A stretch of DNA of 64,000 bases from Planomicrobium sp. YIM 101495 (GTDB lineage: Bacteria > Bacillota > Bacilli > Bacillales_A > Planococcaceae), in NCBI RefSeq assembly GCF_009707665.1, contig NZ_WLZW01000003.1, positions 1 through 64,000 of the forward strand, written 5' to 3'. Under the pieces are notes generated by a model, which saw only the letters and a list, made by a program, of their open reading frames with translations, did no database searches and was not told the origin of the DNA. The position numbers and the translations under genes are program-made. Every line of letters begins with the position of its first letter. Positions within the stretch are counted from its first letter, which is position 1. Of this stretch, positions 49,573 to 57,409 are shown piece by piece.

Positions 49573-51009
49573 ATGGCTGAGCAAACATGGAAAGTGGCAA
49601 TAGTAGGAGGCGGCATCACGGGACTGTCGGCTGCTTATCATCTGCAGGAACATGCTGTGAAAAACGGGTTATCGCTTGAATTGACAGTCATTGAAGCCTC
49701 TCACCGCCTAGGCGGGAAAATTCAATCGCTCGAGAAAGATGGATACATCATCGACCGGGGAGCGGATTCTTTCTTTGAAGGCCACGAGAACATCGCGGAC
49801 TTGGCGGACGAGCTCGGCATCGGAGACCAGCTTGTCCGGAATCAAAAAGACGAAGTGTGCGTGATTATTGAAGAGGACTGGTACCCGGTCCCTGTGGATA
49901 TTGTGCTCGGGGTCCCGACGAAGATGTTCCCGTTCTTCACATCCAACATTTTGTCGTGGAGCGGGAAAATCCGTGCGGCAGCCGACCTGATTCTTCCAAA
50001 GTCGAAGACTGAGGGTGACCAGCCGCTTGGCGAGTTTATCCGTGGCCGCTTCGGCAAGGAAATGGCGGAGAATCTGGTGGAACCGCTTGTCGCTGATATT
50101 ACGGCCAGCGATTTGAATCGTCTGAGCCTGCAGGCGACTTTTCCTGAGTTCATGGAAAGCCAACAGCACCATAATAGTTTGATCCGCGGCATGAAGCAGC
50201 ACCAGCAAGAGCTTGCAGCGCCACAGGGACAAGGCGAGCGGTCAGGCACCTTTTTCACGTTCAAGAAAGGGCTGGAGACGCTTGTCACAGCACTGGAAGC
50301 GAAGCTCGATACGGTGCGGTTCTTGAAGAACGTGAAAGTGCTGGGCATCGAGCGGGCAAGGAGCGGCATGACATTGCGTTTGAACAACGAGACGAGCTTA
50401 ACGGCGGATCACGTCATCTTTGCAGTTCCCCATGAAAAGCTGTTGCCGTTGTTCGAACCGCACGGCTTGATGAAAGACTTGAAGGAAATGCCTTCGACTT
50501 CTGTTGCGACTTTGTTCATGGGATTCGACGAAGCGCAGATGGACATTCCGGAGATCGGAACGGACTTCATCGTTTCCAGAAACAGCGATCTGGCGATTTC
50601 TTCCTGCACATGGATGCACCGCAAGTGGTCGAGCACAGCACCAGCGGGTAAGCTGCTGCTTCGTGCGACGATCGGCCGGGCAGGTGATGAGGCAGTTGTC
50701 GATCTGCCTGATCATGAGCTGGAGAGTCTTGTGATGGAAGATATGAAACGACGGCTCCGCATTGAAGGGAATCCGGAATTCACACTCGTGACGCGCTGGA
50801 AGGAAGGCATGCCGCAATATACGGTTGGTCACCGGGAGCGGATCGAGAAAGTGCGCGCAGATTTGGCACGGCAGTTCCCGATGGCACATCTGGCAGGAAG
50901 CTCGTTTGACGGGCACCGCATCGCGCATTGTATTACGCAAGGAAAGTCTGCTGCTGCAACTGTAGTGGAACAGCTCCTAAACGATCAGTCATTGGAGGAA
51001 GCGCAATGA
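49573..51009 (+). CDS. hemY: Coproporphyrinogen III oxidase HemY (CgoX)
   Basis: The 478-aa FAD enzyme oxidises coproporphyrinogen III to coproporphyrin III. The FAD Rossmann motif VAIVGGGITGLSAAYHL is at residues 8-24, then EASHRLGGKIQS and a C-terminal AGSSFDGHRIAHCITQGKSA. Soluble. Start after GTGATGATGAAGC, a weak ribosome binding site. The stop overlaps the ATG of the following lipoprotein gene. Confidence 0.94.
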   Translation: MAEQTWKVAIVGGGITGLSAAYHLQEHAVKNGLSLELTVIEASHRLGGKIQSLEKDGYIIDRGADSFFEGHENIADLADELGIGDQLVRNQKDEVCVIIEEDWYPVPVDIVLGVPTKMFPFFTSNILSWSGKIRAAADLILPKSKTEGDQPLGEFIRGRFGKEMAENLVEPLVADITASDLNRLSLQATFPEFMESQQHHNSLIRGMKQHQQELAAPQGQGERSGTFFTFKKGLETLVTALEAKLDTVRFLKNVKVLGIERARSGMTLRLNNETSLTADHVIFAVPHEKLLPLFEPHGLMKDLKEMPSTSVATLFMGFDEAQMDIPEIGTDFIVSRNSDLAISSCTWMHRKWSSTAPAGKLLLRATIGRAGDEAVVDLPDHELESLVMEDMKRRLRIEGNPEFTLVTRWKEGMPQYTVGHRERIEKVRADLARQFPMAHLAGSSFDGHRIAHCITQGKSAAATVVEQLLNDQSLEEAQ

Positions 51010-51473
51010 AAAAAATGATGTTCTTGACCATAATGATCTTGTTTCTCGCTGCTTGTGGATCCGACTCGGATTCGGCGGGCGCAGGAGACATGGTGGTGGA
51101 AGTGGAAGTCGACATCCAGACACCCGAACAGGCTGAACCTGGAGACACTGTCGCACTGATTGCGGAAGTCACACAAGGCGGCGAAGCGGTGGAAGATGCC
51201 GATGAAGTCGTTTATGAAGTGTGGCAGTCCGGCCATCGTGACCACGGCGAGATGATTGAAGCGAGTCACTCGGAAGACGGCTTGTATGAAGCGGAGAAAC
51301 TTTTTGAAGAAGAAGGCCTGTATTTTATCCAAGCACACACGACAGCCCGCAGCATGCACGTGATGCCGAAGCAGGAAATCACGGTCGGCGATCCTGACCC
51401 GGATTCAATCGAGCCTGATGATACAGATGACGCAGACAGCATGATGGATATGGAAGACCACTCAGGTCATTGA
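51006..51473 (+). CDS. YtkA/FixH-like lipoprotein
   Basis: The 155-aa lipoprotein has signal MKKMMFLTIMILFLAACGS with lipobox LAAC (Cys17). The mature part has a YtkA-like beta domain (VALIAEVTQGGEAVEDADEV, GLYFIQAHTTARSMH) and a tail of acidic residues with a Met/His-rich end (SMMDMEDHSGH), which could bind metal. The ATG overlaps the hemY stop (ATGA) after GGAGGAAGCGCA, so it is translated with the haem genes. Its role there is not known; copper or haem handling is a guess. Confidence 0.8.
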   Translation: MKKMMFLTIMILFLAACGSDSDSAGAGDMVVEVEVDIQTPEQAEPGDTVALIAEVTQGGEAVEDADEVVYEVWQSGHRDHGEMIEASHSEDGLYEAEKLFEEEGLYFIQAHTTARSMHVMPKQEITVGDPDPDSIEPDDTDDADSMMDMEDHSGH

Positions 51474-51521
51474 TCTGTTCCATCTGTTGTAACACAGAAA
51501 ACACCTTTGAGAAGACAACAG

Positions 51522-51574
51522 AAAAAAGCTGTCCTTGACGCCGATTAATTATGGCACCAAGGACAGCTTTTTTA
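51522..51574. terminator. Bidirectional terminator after the hem operon
   Basis: AAAAAAGCTGTCCTTG pairs with CAAGGACAGCTTTTTT around a 20-nt AT-rich loop; ends the hem operon and yhfH. Confidence 0.9.
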
Positions 51575-51583
51575 TTGTCGTTT

Positions 51584-51709
51584 TTAAATGTCGTTACAGG
51601 AATCGCACTTCGTACCATAGCATTCATGCTGTTCCTCGATCGTTTCACCACAAGTTGCACATTGTTTCGGAGGCAGGTTCTTGAAAAATTCGACTACGTT
51701 TTCAATCAT
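51584..51709 (-). CDS. yhfH: YhfH family zinc-finger-like peptide
   Basis: The 41-aa protein starts with VVEFFKNLPPKQCATCGE and continues with EEQHECYGTKCDSC, two CxxC pairs that should bind a zinc ion, as in YhfH of B. subtilis. The start at 51709 is 9 nt after AAAAGGAG; the ATG at 51718 directly touches that site. Upstream of lplJ in both species. Function unknown. Confidence 0.8.
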   Translation of the reverse strand: MIENVVEFFKNLPPKQCATCGETIEEQHECYGTKCDSCNDI

Positions 51710-51725
51710 TCCGTTCATCTCCTTT

Positions 51726-51766
51726 TGTTATAATACTGTTTCTATATTCAGTAGTGTATTATAACA
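51726..51766. promoter_or_regulatory. Inverted repeat between yhfH and lplJ
   Basis: TGTTATAATAC (51726-51736) and GTATTATAACA (51756-51766) are perfect inverted copies 19 bp apart. Each carries a TATAAT on opposite strands. The right one, read leftward, is a good -10 for yhfH. It could be an operator or overlapping promoters. Confidence 0.45.
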
Positions 51767-51853
51767 GTTTCATCATGTCAACTATAAATGATGAATTTTT
51801 AGAAAAAATCCGTTAAACTATTAAAGGAGCAACATATAGAAGGAGTGGACGTC

Positions 51854-52846
51854 ATGATTTTTGTTGATAATAAAGGGATTACCGATCCGCGCATCAACTT
51901 GGCGATCGAAGAATATTTATTGAACACAATGGATGTCGAGAAAGAACCGATCTTGCTGTTTTACATAAACGAGCCATCCATCATCGTCGGGAAAAACCAG
52001 AACAGTGCAGAGGAAATCAATACGGAATACGTCGATGCGAACGGCATCCACGTCGTGCGCCGCTTGTCAGGCGGCGGAGCTGTCTATCACGACCTCGGGA
52101 ACTTGAACTACAGCTTCATCACGGTCGACGACGGAAACAGCTTCCGCAACTTCCGTAAATTCACGGAGCCAGTCGTCCAGGCACTGCAAAGTCTTGGCGT
52201 CGACGCTGAATTGTCTGGCCGTAACGATCTGCTTGTCGGCGGCAAGAAGATTTCGGGGAATGCGCAGTTCGCGACGAAAGGGCGCATGTACAGCCACGGC
52301 ACGTTGATGTTCGATACGGAAGTGGACGCAGTCGTTTCTGCGCTGAAAGTCAGCAAAGAGAAAATCGAATCAAAAGGTATCAAGTCGATCCGCAGCCGTG
52401 TGACGAATATTTCCGAGCATTTGCCGGAGCCGATGAAGATCACGGATTTCCGAAAAGCGATCTTGAACTCGATTTTCGACGGGGAAGAGAACGTCCGCCA
52501 GTACGAATTGACGGACGCGGATTGGGAAGGCATCCATGAGCTGTCGGCGAAACGCTACGGCAACTGGGACTGGAACTACGGCAAATCACCGAAGTTCAAC
52601 GTCAAGCACTCCCACCGTTTCCCGGTCGGTGGCATCGATGTCCGTCTCCAAGTCGATAAAGGCATCGTCCAGAACGCGACAATCTTCGGCGACTTCTTCG
52701 GTGTCGGCGATGTCTCGGAAGTCGAAGGGGCGCTGGTCGGCGAGAAATATGAACGTGCGGCACTGGAACAGGCAGTCTCCGGCTTGAACATCGAGAAGCT
52801 GCTCGGTGGTATCACGAAGGAAGAGTTCGTCGGATTGATTTATTAA
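51854..52846 (+). CDS. lplJ: Lipoate--protein ligase LplJ
   Basis: The 330-aa enzyme attaches free lipoate to dehydrogenase and GcvH subunits. LLFYINEPSIIVGKNQN, VVRRLSGGGAVYHDLGNLNY with the lipoate loop, DLLVGGKKISGNAQF with the catalytic Lys and SHGTLMF are typical. Start 51854 after AAGGAGTGGACGTC. Same place as in B. subtilis (yhfH-lplJ). Monocistronic, with a terminator. Confidence 0.94.
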   Translation: MIFVDNKGITDPRINLAIEEYLLNTMDVEKEPILLFYINEPSIIVGKNQNSAEEINTEYVDANGIHVVRRLSGGGAVYHDLGNLNYSFITVDDGNSFRNFRKFTEPVVQALQSLGVDAELSGRNDLLVGGKKISGNAQFATKGRMYSHGTLMFDTEVDAVVSALKVSKEKIESKGIKSIRSRVTNISEHLPEPMKITDFRKAILNSIFDGEENVRQYELTDADWEGIHELSAKRYGNWDWNYGKSPKFNVKHSHRFPVGGIDVRLQVDKGIVQNATIFGDFFGVGDVSEVEGALVGEKYERAALEQAVSGLNIEKLLGGITKEEFVGLIY

Positions 52847-52856
52847 GAAAATGTGA

Positions 52857-52886
52857 AGAGCCTGCCATGGAGCAGGCTCTTTTGTT
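52857..52886 (+). terminator. Terminator of lplJ
   Basis: AAGAGCCTGC pairs with GCAGGCTCTT around a 6-nt loop, followed by T. Confidence 0.9.
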
Positions 52887-52920
52887 AAACTAAGAGAAAA
52901 CGACACAAGGAGGCATGACT

Positions 52921-53625
52921 GTGACGGTCCAGCGTATTTTTATCGTGGAAGATGACTTGAAGATTGCAGAGCTGCTGGCGGACAATTTGCGCAAATACCA
53001 TTACGAAGTGCAAACTGCGAAAGACTTCGACCGCATCCTGGAAGAATTCGAAGCGTTCCAGCCGCATATCATCCTATTGGATATTAACTTGCCGTCGTAT
53101 GACGGTTATTATTGGTGTCGACAACTGCGGCAGAAGACCACTTGTCCGATCCTGTTCATTTCGGCGCGTTCCGGTGAGATGGACCAGATCTTCGCATTGG
53201 AGAACGGCGGAGATGACTTCATCACGAAACCTTTCCACTACGAAATCGTCCTTGCAAAAATAAGAAGCCATTTGAGAAGGGCGTACGGCGAATATTCGCC
53301 GAAGCAGGAAGAACGCTCGGTCAAAGCGGGACGTCTCACGCTTTATTTGGAGCGGATGGAACTGCACGCCAAATCCGTTGTGCTGCCGCTGCAGAAAAAG
53401 GAATGTACGATTCTGGAGTTGCTGCTGTCGCAATACCCGAAAGTGGTGAGCCGCGAGCAGTTGCTTGAGGAATTGTGGGACGACCAAACATTCGTCGATG
53501 AGAATACATTGAACGTCAACATGGCACGCGTCCGCAAGAAATTGGCGGATTACGGCGTCCATTCGACGATCGAGACGGTGCGAGGTGCGGGCTACCGCTT
53601 GCTGCTTGCCAAGGAGGAAGCGTAA
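52921..53625 (+). CDS. BceR-like response regulator (OmpR family)
   Basis: The 234-aa regulator has a receiver domain with Asp54 in IILLDINLPSYDGYYWC and a C-terminal winged helix (LTLYLERMELHAKSVVLPL, NVNMARVRKKL). The YYWCRQLR and KTTCPILFISAR segments are BceR-type. Start: GTG at 52921, 7 nt after AAGGAGG; an ATG at 52915 is too near the site. First gene of a four-gene antimicrobial-peptide sensing and detoxification operon. Confidence 0.88.
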   Translation: MTVQRIFIVEDDLKIAELLADNLRKYHYEVQTAKDFDRILEEFEAFQPHIILLDINLPSYDGYYWCRQLRQKTTCPILFISARSGEMDQIFALENGGDDFITKPFHYEIVLAKIRSHLRRAYGEYSPKQEERSVKAGRLTLYLERMELHAKSVVLPLQKKECTILELLLSQYPKVVSREQLLEELWDDQTFVDENTLNVNMARVRKKLADYGVHSTIETVRGAGYRLLLAKEEA

Positions 53626-54654
53626 ATGGTCCGCCTGTTCCTGAAAGAGCATGTGGGCTTTCTCGTTTTCCAGCCGCTTTTGATTGCATTCATTATGATG
53701 CTGTACTGGCTGGACGGCTTCCGTAACTTCGACACGGCGGTCTACACGGTGACCATCAGCCTACTTCTGACGCTGACGTTTTTAGTGGCGCGATTCGTGA
53801 AGCGGTACCGTTTTTACCAGAAAATCCTCGTCACGCCGGAAGGGATGGACAGCGTACTGCAGCGGGAGGGGAAATGCCCGGAGCACATCCAGACCGAAGT
53901 GTACATGCAAGGCTTGTACAAAGTGTATCAGCACGAAGCGCAGAACTTGTATGCGACGCAAAACCGCCACTTGCAGTTCATGAACCAGTGGGTGCACCAG
54001 ATGAAGACGCCGCTGTCGGTCATTCAATTGCTGCTTCAGGAAGAAGGCGAGCTTGATAAGACGAGTGTCCGTGAAGAAGTGGAGCGGCTGAAATCAGGAC
54101 TTGATACAGTATTGATGAATGCCCGCCTCGACACGTTCGAAGAAGATATGCAAGTGGAGCCGGTGCCGTTGCGTCAGCTCGTTTCGGAGCTGGTGACGGA
54201 AAACAAACGGCTGTTCATTTCAAAAAACGTTTTTCCAGACATCGACATTGATGAGCAGTTGACAGTTTTGACTGACCGGAAGTGGATGAAGTTCGTCCTC
54301 GGTCAGTTTTTGACGAATGCCTTGAAATATACGTTCGAACCGAATAAGAAAGTCTACTTGCGCGCGCAATGCCAAAACGGCAATGTGCTGCTGACGATTC
54401 GCGATGAAGGAATCGGGATTCCCGCATCCGACCTCCCCCGTGTGACGAAAGCGTTCTTCACCGGTGAAAATGGGCGGAAGACTGGGGAGTCGACGGGGAT
54501 GGGCCTTTATTTGGCGAAAGAAGTGTGCAACAAACTCGGCCATCAACTGGAGCTGAAATCCGCTCCTGGTGAAGGGACAACGGTTTCTATGCTGTTCATC
54601 AACCAAGAGTCGGTCACAGGAGGAGAACACGATGGCGCTATTGAAAATCGATGA
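53626..54654 (+). CDS. BceS-like intramembrane-sensing histidine kinase
   Basis: The 342-aa kinase has two closely spaced helices (residues 12-30 and 38-55) with almost no external loop, so it cannot bind a ligand alone; Bce kinases instead sense flux through the partner ABC transporter. His124 lies in NQWVHQMKTPLSVIQL; ATPase motifs FLTNALKYT, RDEGIGIP, TGMGLYLAKEV. It begins directly after the regulator stop. Confidence 0.9.
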   Translation: MVRLFLKEHVGFLVFQPLLIAFIMMLYWLDGFRNFDTAVYTVTISLLLTLTFLVARFVKRYRFYQKILVTPEGMDSVLQREGKCPEHIQTEVYMQGLYKVYQHEAQNLYATQNRHLQFMNQWVHQMKTPLSVIQLLLQEEGELDKTSVREEVERLKSGLDTVLMNARLDTFEEDMQVEPVPLRQLVSELVTENKRLFISKNVFPDIDIDEQLTVLTDRKWMKFVLGQFLTNALKYTFEPNKKVYLRAQCQNGNVLLTIRDEGIGIPASDLPRVTKAFFTGENGRKTGESTGMGLYLAKEVCNKLGHQLELKSAPGEGTTVSMLFINQESVTGGEHDGAIENR

Positions 54655-55405
54655 AGTAACAAAAGTATATGAAGGAAAAGTGACGCGCCGTGCGCTGAAC
54701 CAGCTGAGCTTCGAAGTAGAGAAGGGCGAGTTCCTCGCAGTCATGGGGCCATCAGGTAGCGGCAAGACGACGCTACTGAACGTCATCTCGACGATCGACT
54801 CCTTGACGTCGGGGGAAATCACCATCGACGGTGTGGACCCGCACGCCTTGACGCCAGACGAACTCGCGTTGTTCCGCAGACGCGAGCTCGGTTTCGTATT
54901 CCAGGACTTCAACTTACTGCAAATGTTGACGGTCGAAGAGAACTTAGTGCTGCCGCTGACGCTTGATTATATCAAGACGGACGAAATGGCACGCCGTGTA
55001 CTGGAGCTTGCGAAACGTCTCGGACTGACGCCATTCCTTCATAAACGACCGAATGAACTATCCGGCGGAGAAGCGCAGCGTACGGCAATTGGCCGGGCAC
55101 TGATCCATAAGCCCACAATCATCCTCGCAGATGAGCCGACAGGGAACTTGGACTCTAAGACGTCGCGTGAAGTGCTGTCTTTGCTGTCGCGCGTCAGCAA
55201 CGAAGAAAATGCCACGATCGTCATGGTGACGCACGATCCAATCGCCGCGAGCTATTGCGACCGAGTGCTGTTCATCAAGGATGGGGAGTTCTTCAATGAA
55301 ATTTATAGCGATGAGCGGCAACAGACGTTTTACCAACGCATCTTGAACGTCCTATCTCTTTTGGGGGGCAATGTGAATGACCTTTCGGCAACTCGCTTAC
55401 CGTAA
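54632..55405 (+). CDS. BceA-like ABC transporter ATPase
   Basis: The 257-aa ATPase of the MacB/BceA type has Walker A GPSGSGKTTLL, Q-loop VFQDFNLLQML, signature LSGGEAQRTAIGRAL and Walker B IILADEPTGNLDS. Start 54632 after AGGAGGAGAACACG. It overlaps the kinase gene by 23 bp and the permease by 29 bp, a tight translational unit. Confidence 0.92.
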   Translation: MALLKIDEVTKVYEGKVTRRALNQLSFEVEKGEFLAVMGPSGSGKTTLLNVISTIDSLTSGEITIDGVDPHALTPDELALFRRRELGFVFQDFNLLQMLTVEENLVLPLTLDYIKTDEMARRVLELAKRLGLTPFLHKRPNELSGGEAQRTAIGRALIHKPTIILADEPTGNLDSKTSREVLSLLSRVSNEENATIVMVTHDPIAASYCDRVLFIKDGEFFNEIYSDERQQTFYQRILNVLSLLGGNVNDLSATRLP

Positions 55406-57314
55406 TGTCCTCCGGAATCGGAGAAGCTACGCCGCCTTCCTGTTAGCGAGCGTCGTTTCGGTCATGGTATTTTTCATCTATTCCATGTTCATTTTCCACC
55501 CGCTGTTCGAAGGGGCGCAGCTGCAATTCTTCGCCCTTCGCGGCATGCTGATTGCGGAAGTGGTACTGTACATTTTTACGCTGTTCTTCCTGTTCTATTC
55601 GATGAGTGCGTTCCTGCAAGCACGCTCGAAGGAATTCGGAATCCTCATCCAACTCGGCATGACGAAGAAGCAGCTGAACAAGTTGATCTTTTTTGAAACG
55701 GTCATTTTAGGCGCGGTATCAACAGTGACAGGGATTGTCTTCGGCTATGCTTTCACGAAACTGTTCTTCATGATCGGCCGTGAAATCATGCAGCTGGAAC
55801 AGCTACCGCTTTATGTTTCCTGGAAGCCATTTGCGCTGACGATCGCGGCGTTCGCTTCGCTGTTTTTGATCATTTCATTCATCAGCGTGTCCTTCATCCG
55901 GGCGAAGAAAGTCCTGGAATTGATGAAAGGCTTTTGGCGCGAGCAGGAAGAGACGACCGTCTCGAAATTCCTGTCGCTGCTCGGCTTTGTACTGCTCGGC
56001 TACTCATACACCCAAGCAGCCCTCGTCACGGATGAAAACGTCTATCAGATGGCGTTCATCATTCCGCCGATCGCGACGCTCGGGACATATTTATTCTTCA
56101 CGCACTCGATCCATTCGCTTCTCAGCTTTTCGAAAAGAAGCCGGAAGCTGTACTGGCACAAAACGCGTCTCGTCGCGATTGCGGAAACTTCCGCAAAACT
56201 ACGTGACAGTGCGCAAATGTTTTTCATCGTGACAATCGTTTCGACTGTGGCATTCCTCGCTGTCGGGACGTTGGCATCGATCAGTTCGTATACCGGCGAC
56301 TTCCGCCAGTCCAATCCGCTCGGTCTCATCTACATCTCGTTCGAGGGCAACGAAGCGGAAGACGCGCATATCGAAGGATTGATCAACGAACTGGAAGAGC
56401 GCAAATTGGCGTATGACCTCGTCACGTTCGAAGTGAAACGCCAAACATCTTCCCAGACCGGCAATATCGTGGACATTTTGGCGGAAGACGAATTCAACCG
56501 CCTTGCCCGGTCGCTGTCCTTTGAGGCAGTGAATCTGGGCGCAGGACAAGCGATGTTCGTCCCGTATTCCATCGAATCGCGGGAGCAGTTGGAGGGAGTG
56601 GAGGTGGAAACGGAACTGATCGAGAGCGGTGTTGAACTCGAAATCGATGCTGTCCATCCAAGCATCATGTTTCCGATCCACACACTCAATTACAACAGCA
56701 TCGTCGTCAGTATGGAAGACTTCGAGACAATGGATGAGCCGGTCAATGGCCTGACGCTTGAACAGTCGACCTACACGTACTATGCGTTCGACGTACGAAA
56801 CTGGGAAGAGACGTCAGGCATCGGCTCCGAGCTGTCGTCAGTTATCGAAGCTGCAGCGGAATCCGGCAATTACAGCGGACTCAACTTCTTCTTCGAGAAC
56901 CCAGGCGACGATTATCGCTGGTTCCAGTCGTCCTTCGCGCTGCTTCTGTTGATAGGCCTGATGGTCGCGGTGGTCTTCCTGCTCGCTGCAGGGAGCTTCA
57001 TCTACTTCAAGCTGTACACTGGACTCGAACAAGACCGGAAGCAGTTCCGGCTGCTCGTACACCTCGGCATGACAGAGAAAGAATTGAAGAAAGTCGTCAA
57101 TCGTCAGCTCGTGCCACAATTCTTCTTACCGTGGGCGCTGGCGCTGCTGCATTCCGTCTTCGCATTCGTCTCGCTCCAGATCGTCTGGGATGAATTTGCC
57201 CAATTGTCGATTCTTGACGAATTGGTCATCGTGCTCGCAGGTTTCACTGCTTTGCAGATCTTTTATTTCTTCTTGATCCGCTGGCGTTATATTGCCCACT
57301 TGCAGGCGTCCTGA
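55377..57314 (+). CDS. BceB-like ABC transporter permease
   Basis: The 645-aa permease has ten predicted helices and a large extracellular domain of about 210 aa (residues 310-515) between helices 7 and 8, the hallmark of BceB transporters that remove bacitracin, nisin or similar peptides from lipid II-cycle intermediates. FtsX motifs EFGILIQLGMTKKQLNK and FRLLVHLGMTEKELKK mark the two halves. Substrate cannot be told. Start after GGGGGGCAATGTGA. Confidence 0.9.
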   Translation: MTFRQLAYRNVLRNRRSYAAFLLASVVSVMVFFIYSMFIFHPLFEGAQLQFFALRGMLIAEVVLYIFTLFFLFYSMSAFLQARSKEFGILIQLGMTKKQLNKLIFFETVILGAVSTVTGIVFGYAFTKLFFMIGREIMQLEQLPLYVSWKPFALTIAAFASLFLIISFISVSFIRAKKVLELMKGFWREQEETTVSKFLSLLGFVLLGYSYTQAALVTDENVYQMAFIIPPIATLGTYLFFTHSIHSLLSFSKRSRKLYWHKTRLVAIAETSAKLRDSAQMFFIVTIVSTVAFLAVGTLASISSYTGDFRQSNPLGLIYISFEGNEAEDAHIEGLINELEERKLAYDLVTFEVKRQTSSQTGNIVDILAEDEFNRLARSLSFEAVNLGAGQAMFVPYSIESREQLEGVEVETELIESGVELEIDAVHPSIMFPIHTLNYNSIVVSMEDFETMDEPVNGLTLEQSTYTYYAFDVRNWEETSGIGSELSSVIEAAAESGNYSGLNFFFENPGDDYRWFQSSFALLLLIGLMVAVVFLLAAGSFIYFKLYTGLEQDRKQFRLLVHLGMTEKELKKVVNRQLVPQFFLPWALALLHSVFAFVSLQIVWDEFAQLSILDELVIVLAGFTALQIFYFFLIRWRYIAHLQAS

Positions 57315-57334
57315 TTCAAGGGACGCCTCTTGTA
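57303..57334 (+). terminator. Weak terminator after the Bce operon
   Basis: AGGCGTCC pairs with GGGACGCCT around an 8-nt loop, but the following CTTGTATTA is a poor T run and overlaps the -35 of lcfB. Confidence 0.5.
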
Positions 57335-57391
57335 TTATCAGAAGATTTATTATAAAATGAATTGTGATAATTATGAATGAGTATTCATTCA
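57330..57391 (+). promoter_or_regulatory. lcfB promoter with FadR-type operator
   Basis: TTGTAT (57330-57335) and TAAAAT (57353-57358) are 17 bp apart. Directly downstream, the perfect palindrome TGAATGAGTATTCATTCA (57374-57391) fits the Bacillus FadR (YsiA) box TGAATGANTANTCATTCA. FadR represses fatty-acid degradation genes, lcfB among them, until long-chain acyl-CoA is present. Confidence 0.8.
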
Positions 57392-57409
57392 ATCAAGGGG
57401 AGTGGGAGA

